Positions 19,356 through 28,975 of a stretch of 64,000 nucleotides of DNA are shown in pieces. Each line of letters opens with the position of its first letter. Position 1 is the first letter of the stretch. A model generated the notes under the pieces. The model did not search any database. It had not been told where the DNA came from and was given only the letters and a program-made list of their open reading frames with translations. Position numbers and translations under genes: made by a program. Origin of the DNA: Eukaryota sp. TZLM1-RC (Eukaryota > Metamonada: BaSk clade); assembly GCA_040285825.1 (NCBI GenBank), contig JAUPSS010000009.1, positions 682,001 through 746,000 on the forward strand, in the 5' to 3' direction.

Positions 19356-20471
19356 ATGAAATACTTCGTCTTTGGAATCGGAAACCCTCTTCTCGACATT
19401 ACTGCTGTTGTTGAACCCGCATATTTGGAAAAATATGGGTTGGAACGTGGATCAGCCATTCTTGCTGAAGAAAAGCATATGCCTATCTATGATGAAATCG
19501 TTAAAAAGTATGACGTGAAAAACTCCGGTGGCGGAGCGACCCAAAACTCTATCCGTATTGCAGCATCTATTTTGGGCAGGGGCAAATGTGCTTACATTGG
19601 TGCCGTAGGTGATGATGAAACTGCCTCTACATTGAAGTCTTGTGTCGAAGGTGATGGTGTTGACACCTTCTATCAGTCAGTTGAGAAGAAAATGACAGGT
19701 ACCTGTGCTGTTCTTGTTGTTGACAGAGAACGTACTCTAGTCACAGCTCTTGAAGCTGCTAACGATCTCTCAATTGATCATATCAATGAGCACAAAACTA
19801 CCATTACAGAATCCAAGATCATTTACTCTTCTGGTTATGTTCTCACGGCCTGTCCTCAAGTGACAGAAATAGCAGAAGCAGTCTCCAATACTGAAAACTG
19901 TTTATATGCAGTCAATCTAGCTGCCCCCTTTTTAGCTGAGGTCCCTATGTTCCGTGAATCCATGATTAAAATGATTGAACACTGTGCAATTGTCTTTGGA
20001 AACGATTCTGAAGCCAAAGCTTTTGCGAAAACCCAAGAATGGTCCTCTGAATTGGAGGAAATAGCTAAGAATATTGCCGATATGCCTTTCAAGGGTACAT
20101 CAACTATTAAACGTTTAGTTGTCATTACTTGTGGTGCTGATGCTACAATCACATGTGTTGCCGGGGAATCAGCCGTTGAACATTCTGTAGCTGTCGTCCC
20201 TAATGAGGAAATTGTTGATGTAAATGGTGCTGGTGATGCTTTTGTTGGGGGATTCTTGTCCTCATATGCTCAAGAAAAACCTCTTGCTGATTGTATCCGT
20301 GTAGCACATGAGGTAGCTGGTGTCGTGATTCGTCGTGCTGGAGTTTCTGTTGAAGGAATCCGGGAAAAACTTGAAGAAGAAGGTCTTATTCCAAAGGTTG
20401 CTGCTGAACCTGAAAAGAAGGAAACAGTCTCTCCTCCCATGAAACGGGCACGTGCCTATACTAATTCCTAG
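19356..20471 (+). CDS. ADK: Adenosine kinase
   Basis: Phosphorylates adenosine to AMP; a ribokinase-family enzyme of purine salvage. I chose the ATG at 19356 because MKYFVFGIGNPLLDITAVV is the canonical start of the family; this gives 371 aa. Family features: the glycine box SGGGATQNSIRIAAS (about residues 62-76), GAVGDDE, the NAAAPF-equivalent VNLAAPFL, TCGAD and the catalytic DVNGAGDAFVGGFL (about 290). The C-terminal tail (KETVSPPMKRARAYTNS) is longer than usual and contains a PPMKRAR string like a nuclear localisation signal. The frame is open upstream to a GTG, but that part is not similar to the family and includes a strong hairpin. No intron. Confidence 0.95.
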   Translation: MKYFVFGIGNPLLDITAVVEPAYLEKYGLERGSAILAEEKHMPIYDEIVKKYDVKNSGGGATQNSIRIAASILGRGKCAYIGAVGDDETASTLKSCVEGDGVDTFYQSVEKKMTGTCAVLVVDRERTLVTALEAANDLSIDHINEHKTTITESKIIYSSGYVLTACPQVTEIAEAVSNTENCLYAVNLAAPFLAEVPMFRESMIKMIEHCAIVFGNDSEAKAFAKTQEWSSELEEIAKNIADMPFKGTSTIKRLVVITCGADATITCVAGESAVEHSVAVVPNEEIVDVNGAGDAFVGGFLSSYAQEKPLADCIRVAHEVAGVVIRRAGVSVEGIREKLEEEGLIPKVAAEPEKKETVSPPMKRARAYTNS

Positions 20472-20684
20472 TTTTGTTTCTTTTTAGTTTTGTTTTAATA
20501 GTATAAATATTTAATTTTGGACCTTTGTTTATGGCGTCTTTGATACTTGTTTGTCCTCAAAAGATGACGCAGATGATGAGAGCTTCAGTTGTGTAAGTCT
20601 AAGAAATTCAGTGATATCACGTCATCAATACTTTTAAAAACGGCAACTGTTTGGTTGCGACAATTTTACACACCTCTTACATCA

Positions 20685-21216
20685 ATGAAACTTGCTATTA
20701 TTTACGGATCTGAAACCGGTAATTCGTTTGTAACACTCTATAGCCTGTATTCATCACAGTGAAGGTGGGAATCATTGCTGAAATCTTATCATAGAATTTG
20801 CTGAAGAAATCGCTGACCACTATGGCGTTGAAGCCACAGAAGGAAACGAATTTGACATTGCCAAACTCCCTGAAGTACAAAACATTATTGTTGTTGTTGG
20901 CACCGCTGGTGATGGGGAATATCCCTCCAACTTTGATGAATTTGCTGAAAGTCTAGAAGAAGAGAAGCCCGATCTCTCCAAGAGCAAGTTTGCTGTTTTC
21001 GGATTGGGTAGTACTTCCTATGATGCTTTCTGTGAGGCTGCCAAAAAGATCCAAAAAGTTTTGAAGGATCTTGGAGCTTCCCCATTGGCTGTCAAATCCG
21101 ACAACTTTGGTTTGTTTCTTATATTCTCACTCATTCCAGGTGATGATGAAGACGATGATGGTTATAAAACCAAGGGTGAACCCTGGTTTGAAGAACTCAA
21201 AACCGTTCTTGCTTAA
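20685..21216 (+). CDS. Flavodoxin with three tiny introns and a 5-nt exon
   Basis: An FMN electron carrier. Exons: 20685-20725, 20760-20764 (TGAAG, 5 nt), 20795-21109 and 21140-21216. Introns are 34, 30 and 30 nt. The splice restores YGSETGNSEEFAEEIADHYG, an exact fit to the flavodoxin FMN phosphate-binding loop. Without the 5-nt exon the frame breaks at a stop. The rest shows GTAGDGEYPSNFDEF, FAVFGLGSTSYDAFCEAA and the acidic GDDEDDDGYKTKGEPW, typical of short-chain flavodoxins; total 145 aa. The third intron happens to be open in frame, but removing it gives the expected DNFGDDEDDDGY. The PFL activase follows 248 bp downstream on the same strand; flavodoxin is the known reductant of that enzyme in E. 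coli. No targeting peptide is seen. Confidence 0.9.
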
Positions 21217-21464
21217 TATTGTGTATTTATTAGTGAATCCTTGAAATAAATTTAGGGAGCATGTGTATAATTTTATTCTTCAATCTTTTGAAAAGACTGA
21301 AACCTTTCATTATTCCTTAGATGAAGAAACATCATGAAAAACACTAGTTGCAAATTCCTGCTAGGAATCTGTATTTCAAAATGCACAATTATTTTCCTTG
21401 AGAACAAAAATCTTGGCATCAAATTTATACGTTTTTACTCCTAATACACTCTTAACTGGGCTTT

Positions 21465-22298
21465 ATGAACGATCTTGAAGACTTTGAACCTTACACTCCT
21501 GGTTATGACAAAGCTATTTATGCCATGGAGGCCCAAGATCTTACCGATGACCTCAATGGCTATGTTCATTCTATTGAATCAATGACTGCTGTTGATGGTC
21601 AGGGCATTCGCTACATTGTCTTTCTCCAAGGATGTAATCTCCGCTGCTTATACTGCTGCAATCCTGACTCTTGGAAATATGGTGCCTCCAGTAAGCAAAC
21701 TGTTTCAGAAGTTATCCGTGGATTAAAGCGTGCTCTCCCTTATATCAAAGCCTCTGATGGAGGTGGTATAACCATTGGTGGTGGCGATCCACTCACTCAA
21801 CCCAACTTTTGTGCCGCTTTGTGCAAGGCTGCGAGAGAGCTAGGCGTAACTGCTGCAGTCGAAACTGCTGGTCATTCCAAGGATCGCACAGCATGGGACA
21901 TTGTTGTTCCTCACTGTGATTTCGTGATTTTGTGTGCTAAGGCCTTTACCGCTGATGTGTTCAAGAAACTTACAAAAGGAGGAAGTCTTGCCAAGATGAT
22001 TGAGTTTGCTGAATTTTGTGTTGAGAAGGGAGTTCCCATCTGGCTTACTTATGTTGTTCTTCCTGGTTACACGGACTCTGATGCCGAGATTGAAGGTCTT
22101 TGTCAGTTTTTGCAACGGGAAGACATGCAACATGGTGTCTCTAGAGTGGAAATTCTTCCTTACCACACCTTGGGAAAGTACAAGTTTGCTGAATTGGGTC
22201 TCAAATATCCCTTAGAAGGAGTTGAAAGACCTAGTAGTGAGCTTTTGAACAGTATTGTGGAACGAGTTCGTAAAGTCCATTCTAATGTTTATTTGTAG
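21465..22298 (+). CDS. pflA: Pyruvate formate-lyase activating enzyme (radical SAM)
   Basis: Makes the glycyl radical on pyruvate formate-lyase using S-adenosylmethionine and a 4Fe-4S cluster. The cluster motif is C-x3-C-x2-C in LQGCNLRCLYCCNPDSWKY (Cys57, 61, 64), preceded by AVDGQGIRYIVF. The SAM-binding GGITIGGGDPLTQPNF block, the VETAGHS strand and the late LPYHTLGKYKFAELG match PflA proteins. At 277 aa it is slightly longer than the bacterial enzyme because of an acidic N-terminus (MNDLEDFEPYTPGY), which does not look like an organelle presequence. In eukaryotes this enzyme marks anaerobic or facultatively anaerobic pyruvate metabolism. The lyase itself is not in this window. It sits next to its probable electron donor, flavodoxin. 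No intron. Confidence 0.93.
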   Translation: MNDLEDFEPYTPGYDKAIYAMEAQDLTDDLNGYVHSIESMTAVDGQGIRYIVFLQGCNLRCLYCCNPDSWKYGASSKQTVSEVIRGLKRALPYIKASDGGGITIGGGDPLTQPNFCAALCKAARELGVTAAVETAGHSKDRTAWDIVVPHCDFVILCAKAFTADVFKKLTKGGSLAKMIEFAEFCVEKGVPIWLTYVVLPGYTDSDAEIEGLCQFLQREDMQHGVSRVEILPYHTLGKYKFAELGLKYPLEGVERPSSELLNSIVERVRKVHSNVYL

Positions 22299-22439
22299 TT
22301 TGTATAGATATATGCTTGTTTATTGATACAGTTTTTATTTTATTAATCAATTTTTTATAAACCAGTTTGAAATGCTTGAAGTAACAGGAAGATATAATTG
22401 CATGTAAATTTACATAAAAAATGTATTGAAGTGCAACAC

Positions 22440-22690
22440 TAAAAAGATTTAGATCAGAACTGATGGGACTAAATTCAATCAACCAAGGTTTCCTCTACAG
22501 AATCCTGATCTGCTTGCTTTCTAGCTATTGCTGCTCTTATTCAATGCAAGAATCGAAGCAATCTACTCATTATAGCGAATTGAATTCGTCACCACTACAA
22601 AAAGACTCCAAATCTTTTCATTGTTTTTTCTTGAACCAATTATTGGAAATCATTCAAAAAATTTCTTGATTCTACTGAAAGTCTACTGTT
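22440..22690 (-). mobile_element. LINE family D 3' end
   Basis: On the minus strand: LVQEKTMKRFGVFL, a short gap, then ARKQADQDSVEETLVD and a stop, followed by the family's untranslated tail. It is 5'-truncated and frameshifted. The tail is the same one found on the SINE at 54.8 kb. Confidence 0.75.
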
Positions 22691-22847
22691 TATAAAAAAA
22701 GAGAAAGCAATAAAAGAAATGATCTGTTTATACTCATTTTAATTTAGAATTAGAACGTAGATCCAATTAGTGATGATGAGAAAATACTAATTGGTAATAT
22801 TAGCAATTCAAATACAATGGGTATCAAAAATCAAAACAAAACTAAAT

Positions 22848-23594
22848 TTATTGAGATACGTTACAAATGTCAACAAACTCTGGCTTGAGTGAGGCTCCAC
22901 CTACAAGGAAACCATCAATATCAGGTTGAGAGTAAAGATCAGCACAGTTGGCTGCCTTGACTGAACCTCCGTAGATGATTCTCATTTTCTCAGCTACTTC
23001 AGCACTAACTTCTTCCTTCAACATGTTTCGAATGAAGTCATGAGTAGCCTGAGCTTGGTGAGTGGGACAAACAACACCAGTACCAATAGACCAAACTGGT
23101 TCAAAAGCGAGCACAACTTTATCCCATTCAGTGACTTTGCTCAAAAGGGGGCGTAATTGTTGCTTGATGATTTCATTCGTCTTACCAGCATTGTAGTCAT
23201 CAAGGGATTCTCCAAAACAGAAGATGATCGAAAGACCAGCAGAAATTGCTTTGACAGCCTTTTCAGCAGCAAGTTCATCAGTTTCACCAAAGTAAGATCT
23301 ACGTTCGGAGTGGCCAATAATAGCCCAGTTGAGACCGAAGTCTTTTAACATTTCAGCATTGATGGATCCGGTATAAGCACCATAACCGAATTGAGAAACA
23401 TCCTGAGCACCAACTTCGATCTTGTTTTGAATGGTAGATTTGGCGTAAGGGATGTGAATAGAAGGAGGACAGACTACGATCTGGGCGTTTTGATCGAGAT
23501 CGGCTTTGTTGAGAGTTTCAACGAGAGACTTGACGCTTTCAACGGTGCCGTTACACTTCCAGTTTCCACCAATGAACTTTTGACGAGAGGACAT
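22848..23594 (-). CDS. TPI1: Triosephosphate isomerase
   Basis: Glycolytic interconversion of dihydroxyacetone phosphate and glyceraldehyde 3-phosphate. The 248-aa protein is the normal length for the cytosolic enzyme. Catalytic residues: Lys13 in GGNWKCN, His95 in AIIGHSERRSYFGE and Glu165 in LAFEPVWSIGTG. The phosphate-binding end has IIYGGSVKAANCADL and GFLVGGASL. After WSIGTG the flexible loop reads VVCPTHQAQ. The enzyme starts directly at the first strand, so no mitochondrial or hydrogenosomal presequence is present. A plus-strand LINE begins only about 50 bp upstream of the start, so the promoter is very short or partly within LINE DNA. Confidence 0.97.
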   Translation of the reverse strand: MSSRQKFIGGNWKCNGTVESVKSLVETLNKADLDQNAQIVVCPPSIHIPYAKSTIQNKIEVGAQDVSQFGYGAYTGSINAEMLKDFGLNWAIIGHSERRSYFGETDELAAEKAVKAISAGLSIIFCFGESLDDYNAGKTNEIIKQQLRPLLSKVTEWDKVVLAFEPVWSIGTGVVCPTHQAQATHDFIRNMLKEEVSAEVAEKMRIIYGGSVKAANCADLYSQPDIDGFLVGGASLKPEFVDICNVSQ

Positions 23595-23644
23595 GTTGAA
23601 AAAATAGACGTTGGAATCCTCTTGAAAATGAAAGCTTTTTTGAG

Positions 23645-25438
23645 CTCATGTTTTGAACTTTGCTTATATAGATGATATTTTTTGATTGGTCCATTTGATT
23701 TACTCAAGAAATTGCCGATTCATATGAAAATATTGGGCTTCATCTTAATGCAAGCAAATGCCTTCTGATTGACTCTTCTGCTCAGGATGTGGTGATAAAC
23801 GATTCTGTTGTCCCTTTTACTTATTATAGTAGTGATGCTTTTAAATTCCTTGGTTGTTGGTTAGAAAACGTGCCTCAAATACAGAATGAATTACAGGTTA
23901 TTTTGGAGAAAATGAAAATTAAACTTGATTCAATTTCTTCTTTAGATCTACTGAGGTTTTCACTTCTATCGCATAATAAAAATTTTTAGACCTCTTTGAC
24001 ACTACTATCTCATGTCATTTCCATACGACCTTGGGGCGACACTGGATTCTCCTTGTATTCCTGCCCAAGGATATATAGCTTTGAACTCCGAATCCCTTGA
24101 AAGTGAAATATATTAAATTTTTCATGCTTAAAATGTGCTACACTGGAAGAATAACCAACATTTTAAGATCGTTTGCTCCTTCCATAGCATTAGATTTTTG
24201 TCGTTCCTTTAATTCATTGAGAACAGAATTTTTTGCTGATTTATTGGATATAGAACCTGGAATGTTGAAAAATCACTTATTTTCTTCAGCAAATTTGGGT
24301 GGTATTAGATTTACTAAGTCTTCTATTTTGTGTCAATCAGCTCTTTTCGGTGGTGGCAAAAATTTTATTTATGAATTTTCTCGTAGATTTCCTAATGATT
24401 CTCATCTGTTTGTTCCCAGTTGCAGTCCTTATTTGTATGAGTTATCTTGTGAACTTGAAAAATTGCCGCCACAAATTTGGACCAAATGTTTTCCTCAATC
24501 AATTCAAGAAATTCCAAACCGATCTCTTTTCAATTTACAGTTTTGCTGTAAAAAGCTCCAACAAAAATTGTCAAAGATTTTTGAAAGCTTGGATTTTAAT
24601 GTTAGATTTGGCTTGGCCAAGAAAAACAATCCCGCTTTTGCAAATCTTTTACAAGATATGTGTGACAGTACTTCTTCTGCCTTAGTAACAACAATTCCAC
24701 AAGTTTATGGTACTCTCTTATCCGATTCTGCTTGGACTTTGAATATGAGATTTCGTTCCTTTATCTGGCCTGATAATTTACCTCATAATTCCATTTGTAA
24801 ATGTTCTCGAGAAATAACAACTACTCATTTGTTAAATTGTAAACATTTTATTACTTTTAGAAGCAAGGTTCATGATGCTGTAAGAGACCAATCATATTGT
24901 ATGTGTAAGTATCATAGAATTGAATCCTTCTTGGAACCTCTGTTGTCAAATCTGTTTGATGCCGAAGATGATTTGCATAAGAATAAAAGAGGTGATGTAA
25001 TATTACCTGGTTTAGATGGAAGCTTTATTTTATTGGATTTAATGTCTGTTGATCCTTGTAATGGCTCAAATGAAAGGCTTGTTAATTCTGAAATTCATAA
25101 TCCTCTTTCAAATGCTGAAAATTTCAAATTCAAAAAATACAATGAACCTTTGTCCAAATTGGCCAGGTTACAGCATGCAACATACAATTTGCATCCATTT
25201 GTTTTTTCTCTTTTTGGTTCACTTGCTCCAACGGCTATACGTTTTTTGGATGATTTTGAAATGATTGTAAAGAGAAAAACTAACAGAAGTTTCAACAGAT
25301 TGTTTTGGCAAAATAGAATTGTGTTTTTCTATTTTTAAGGGGATGTTGAAGATGGTTTCTGAGGCTTTGCTTTCTCTTGGATCTCACTATGAGACAGTTG
25401 CATCTAGTGTTTTTGTTTTGGGAGAGATGGATTTTTAG
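23645..25438 (+). mobile_element. 5'-truncated LINE family A, reverse transcriptase C-terminal half
   Basis: The element begins within the reverse transcriptase at the catalytic AYIDDIF (YxDD) and continues through NASKCLL and FKFLGCWLEN. It then contains the family's large C-terminal region: FGGGKNFIYEFSRRFP, IWTKCFPQSIQEIP, the knuckle ICKCSREITTTHLLNCKHF, the endonuclease-like KRGDVILPGLDGSFILLDL with a K-x-x-Y block, and the end FSIFKGMLKMVSEALLSLGS...GEMDF. A 5'-truncated copy is typical of target-primed reverse transcription. The frame is broken by a 1-nt shift near 25330 and by a foreign insert at 23957-24092. It is not functional. Confidence 0.85.
23957..24092 (+). other. Structured non-LINE insert inside the family A element
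   Basis: About 136 nt separate codons that are adjacent in other LINE copies (SSLDL and KVKYIKFF). The insert is less AT-rich than its surroundings and can fold: CCTTGGG at 24031-24037 pairs with CCCAAGG at about 24063-24069. It could be a reverse-transcribed structured RNA or a small element. I could not identify it. Confidence 0.5.
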
Positions 25439-25638
25439 ATGTTGATTTATAGGTTTTGAACTTTCGAATAAAGGTGACTTAAAGCAACTGCTGACCACTC
25501 AGGACCACTATTAGAACATATCACAATACTATTCGAATATTAACATTTACAAAATACTAAAACACTATCTGAACAGAATGAATTTCTTCACAAAACCAAT
25601 TCAAAAAAAAACAAAATTCGTCAATTGCACAACAAAGA

Positions 25639-26487
25639 TCACACTGAACAATTAACATCCCGCCTATCGGATTTCTTCTTGAACATCTTCAGTATCGACA
25701 TAGCCAACTTGGCTCTTTTTGGAGCATAAATCTCAGATTCAACAACCAAACCAAGAGAATTTGTATGAAGATTGTTCAAAATGCAAGTCAAGATCCACAC
25801 GATTTCCATAATGATATTATTTGCAACATAGCTAAAACCTTCTGGAAAAGGTGGACTCGTAAAAGTGGAATAATGACTAAAATTCTTTGTAAACAAATCT
25901 TTAAATGAAATTCTATTTTCTATAGATGGATCTGTTGTAAATATTCTGACGGCCTTTCGAGAACTTTGATTGTGAATTTTTCCATACTGCACAAATGTAA
26001 TATCATCCAATGCAATTCTGCTGGTCTTCGTTGGTCTCTTCTCTGACCAATTGAACTTTACCCTGTACAGCGCCTTATCAGTGATGATAACGATACGTTC
26101 TTGTTCAACTGCAAATTGATTTAGTTGAATAAGAAAATAGTACTTAATTACAAACTCACTTTTGGGTAGCGTTGGAATGATGGACTCGATGATGTCCTGT
26201 TCTTCCATGGAACATGACCAAAATTGAGGGAGTTGAAGCATTTCACATAGTTGGTTCAAGTCTCCAGAAATTGCGACCTCTTTCAGTTTGTCGAAACAAC
26301 GTTCAGCTGTTCTTGAGAAGTCAGTGGTGCTAAAAATAGTGGAATTGCGTACAATAGAGTGCGCTACGTCACGCCATCCTGAAGGTTCCTCCTTTGTGTC
26401 ATTTGTATCAAGTTCAATGGTGTTTGAGGAAGAGAGAAGTTCTTCGATCAGTTGTTCAGGGACTTCCTCACAATCAGATGAATCCAT
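25639..26487 (-). CDS. hSac2/TPRG1-like domain protein
   Basis: 282 aa, one exon, clear ATG. Residues about 130-215 match the hSac2 domain found in TPRG1L-type proteins and in INPP5F: VEQERIVIITDKALYRVKF, RIALDDITFVQYGK, RKAVRIFTTD and YSTFTSPPFPEG correspond to the animal LVLVTDQSLLICKYDF, ISYGE and YATFTEHP blocks. In animals this domain occurs in presynaptic and phosphoinositide-phosphatase proteins; here it stands alone. The N-terminus (1-45) is acidic and Ser-rich, and the C-terminus is basic (KRAKLAMSILKMFKKKSDRRD). The neighbourhood gives no functional hint. A 47-nt gtttgt...ttgcag stretch was rejected as an intron because removal shifts the frame. Confidence 0.75.
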   Translation of the reverse strand: MDSSDCEEVPEQLIEELLSSSNTIELDTNDTKEEPSGWRDVAHSIVRNSTIFSTTDFSRTAERCFDKLKEVAISGDLNQLCEMLQLPQFWSCSMEEQDIIESIIPTLPKSEFVIKYYFLIQLNQFAVEQERIVIITDKALYRVKFNWSEKRPTKTSRIALDDITFVQYGKIHNQSSRKAVRIFTTDPSIENRISFKDLFTKNFSHYSTFTSPPFPEGFSYVANNIIMEIVWILTCILNNLHTNSLGLVVESEIYAPKRAKLAMSILKMFKKKSDRRDVNCSV

Positions 26488-26909
26488 GTAAAAAGCAGTA
26501 AAAGCAATAGCAGGCAGTTGTGATGATTAAGGAGATCTTTGAAATGAGTCAATTTTTAAGGTCAAATCTCACTTACTTCATCTGACAATAATATTACCCA
26601 TTGCTGGGAAGAATATATGATTGTCTTTTCATTGAAATTTGTTGATCGATCAAATTCACCTGTATCTATGTAAAAATCAAAAACACTAGACTTAAACATT
26701 GTTTAACGGAAAAATTTTAGTTTAATTAATATGCTCTTATTATGTTATTTGACTATTAATCCTATTGCTGAATTCATAATAATCCTGGCTGTCACTATCA
26801 AGGTGTTGCTTAAGATTGTTCTGTTTTGGTTTGGATTGAAAAAAAAATGAAACATAAACAGATAAATATACTACCTTCTGTATCGATCATGCTATATCAA
26901 AGTGCAAGA

Positions 26910-27133
26910 ATGACTAAAATGGTCCAAAATATGGAATTCAAGTACTTTATTTACTTTAGGCTTTATTATATGCTTTATACTTTATGCAGTAAAGTTGCTT
27001 AAAGTGAGATAATATAATAACAAGTTTGAAGTTGTTCTAGACTATTGTCAGAAGTGCATAGAAGTAATCACTTTTTTGAAAAAAGATGTAAAGTAAAGTA
27101 AGATAGACTAAAGTACTTTATCACTTTAGTCAT
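26910..27133. mobile_element. MITE-like element with imperfect terminal inverted repeats
   Basis: The ends are inverted copies: ATGACTAAAATG at 26910-26921 and, reversed, ATGACTAAAGTG ending at 27133. A second shared block (AAGTACTTTA plus TACTTTA) lies inside each arm. No ORF. Length about 224 bp. It sits just upstream of the farnesyltransferase gene. The rest of 26488-26909 holds the TPRG1-like promoter and nothing recognisable. Confidence 0.55.
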
Positions 27134-27218
27134 CCCTGTTGAAGTGTTAGATTTACTCAAACATCCAAAGCAACCACAATACATTAGCCATAGATTTAAG
27201 AATTATTTAACCCTCAAA

Positions 27219-28283
27219 ATGCCTTTCCTAACCCCAACAGAAGAAGATCAGCAGCAAACTGAAGGCCTTGTACTTGAAAAGATCCAAGAAACACAACGAC
27301 TTCATGGAGACGCTAATGTTCCATTGTTTTCTGCAGCACATGAACGTTTTCTCCGTTCCTCGCTCGATGGACTCATTTCTCCTTATATCTCTCTCGATTC
27401 TAGCAGAACTTGGATCATGTACTGGATCTGGCATTCAATGAAGTTACTAAAGCGTCCTTTGTCACCACATCTTCACCATGCTGCTGCTGGCTTTTTGAAA
27501 CTCTGCCAGGCTCCTTCTGGTGGTTTTGCTGGATCTCCCATGCCTTCTCTACCTCACACTGTGGCCACATACTCTGCTGTCATGGCTCTAGCATGTGTCG
27601 GTACAGAAGAATCTCTGTCCGTAATCAATAGATCATCCCTCCATGATTTCCTTCTCTCCATGAAACACCCATCTGGAGCATTTCAGTCTCACCAAGACGG
27701 GGAATGTGATGTCCGAGCAGCTTACTGTGCGATCGCCGTGGCCTCTCTCTGTAACATACTCTCTCCACAACTCATTCACAAAACAAAAGATTGGGTAATG
27801 CAATGTCAACATGCTGACGGTGGTTTTGCCGGCGTTCCTAACGGAGAACCACATGCTGGTTATACCTACTGCGCGACTGCTTGTTTAGGGCTACTCAATG
27901 ACTGGGAAGGTGTTGATAAGGCTCATCTTAAACGTTGGCTTGTTCTACGACAGCGATCCACAGAAGGAGGGTTTGACGGCAGGCCTAATAAACTGGTGGA
28001 CTCGTGTTATAGCTTCTGGAACTTGGGATCCTTGGCAATAGTAGATCCACAAAGTGTTGATGCTTTCAACAAGGAGGCCTTGAAAACTTATATTTTGGGA
28101 GCTTGTCAGGGAAAACGGGGTGGGTTGAAGGATAAACCCGGGAAACCAGTTGACTTTTATCATACTTGCTATGCTTTGAGTGGACTTTCTTTGACTGGTT
28201 TGTGTGAGTTGGATGAGGTTAATCCAGTGTATAATGTGGTTAGGTCAAAAGCTGAGTTTGCTCTTGAACATTTTAAAAAGTGA
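27219..28283 (+). CDS. FNTB: Protein farnesyltransferase subunit beta
   Basis: The zinc-containing catalytic subunit that attaches farnesyl to CaaX proteins such as Ras. The start at 27219 (MPFLTPTEEDQQQ) is the first suitable ATG and gives 354 aa, shorter than the mammalian subunit, mainly at the N-terminus. Alpha-alpha barrel repeats are clear: GGFAGSPMPSLPHTVATY, DGECDVRAAYCAIAVASL, DGGFAGVPNGEPHAGYTYCA, EGGFDGRPNKLVDSCYSFW and RGGLKDKPGKPVDFYHTCYA. The zinc ligands (D and C in KLVDSCYSFW, and His in FYHTCY) are present. These signatures, especially RPNKLVDSCYSFW, fit farnesyltransferase better than geranylgeranyltransferase I. No intron. A MITE lies about 85 bp upstream. Confidence 0.93.
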   Translation: MPFLTPTEEDQQQTEGLVLEKIQETQRLHGDANVPLFSAAHERFLRSSLDGLISPYISLDSSRTWIMYWIWHSMKLLKRPLSPHLHHAAAGFLKLCQAPSGGFAGSPMPSLPHTVATYSAVMALACVGTEESLSVINRSSLHDFLLSMKHPSGAFQSHQDGECDVRAAYCAIAVASLCNILSPQLIHKTKDWVMQCQHADGGFAGVPNGEPHAGYTYCATACLGLLNDWEGVDKAHLKRWLVLRQRSTEGGFDGRPNKLVDSCYSFWNLGSLAIVDPQSVDAFNKEALKTYILGACQGKRGGLKDKPGKPVDFYHTCYALSGLSLTGLCELDEVNPVYNVVRSKAEFALEHFKK

Positions 28284-28975
28284 AGAAATTGTAACACATT
28301 CTTTATGTATTGGGGTTTATATTTTTTGTATAGATTGTCTGTGTTTTATCTTTTTTTCAACCTTGTGAATTTATTTTTTTTATTTTTTATTTTTACCATC
28401 AAATCAGTGTTGGTCGACAATGTCTGTGAGTTGAGATTGATTTAGTGTAAACTTGAAATGAACTTGCTCATTAATGATAGAACAGTTTGTGAATAGTTTC
28501 CTATAAAGCTTCAGTATAGAAGATCTTTTGCCAAAATATACACACTTGACAATTACTGAATAATAACTCTTTACAAGCAAGGACATTCCATTCTTTATTC
28601 TCTTCCACCTTCTAGTTCTCTTCTAGAACTCAAACAATCTATGATATCAAAAGTGACAACAAAAGATTTTAATTGACTAGGTTCGTGCTTGTGGTCTTAT
28701 CTTATACGTGTTAAAAGATGTTTAATTGAAAAGCGAGATCTGTTCTTGTTCTAATGAACATAGTTATTGAGAGTTTCTTTTCGTGTTGTGTGAAAACACC
28801 ATTTACCAAAAGGGATTCTTTGGTTTGATGACTTTCTTAGTAAATCCACTTAAATCAGTATAGTAATAGAATGGCTGGATGATGTTGAGAAAATACTAAA
28901 TCCAAAAATAATTGTTCTTTATTGCACGTTTCAGCTTAGAAATTTCTATGTGTCACATTTTTCAATTTACAAATA
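28284..28975. other. Intergenic, nothing recognised
   Basis: AT-rich with long T runs after the FNTB stop. No ORF longer than 60 codons and no recognisable RNA gene. Confidence 0.45.

Noticed and set aside
23957-24010. A U5 snRNA fragment
   Set aside because: A short CTTC.ATCGCATAA string resembles U5, but the invariant loop with CUUUUA is absent, so the similarity is likely chance.
26110-26160. A 47-nt gtttgt...ttgcag intron in the TPRG1-like gene
   Set aside because: Removal shifts the frame, the exon sequence is open and matches the family there, and the branch-like A is not at the seven-base position.
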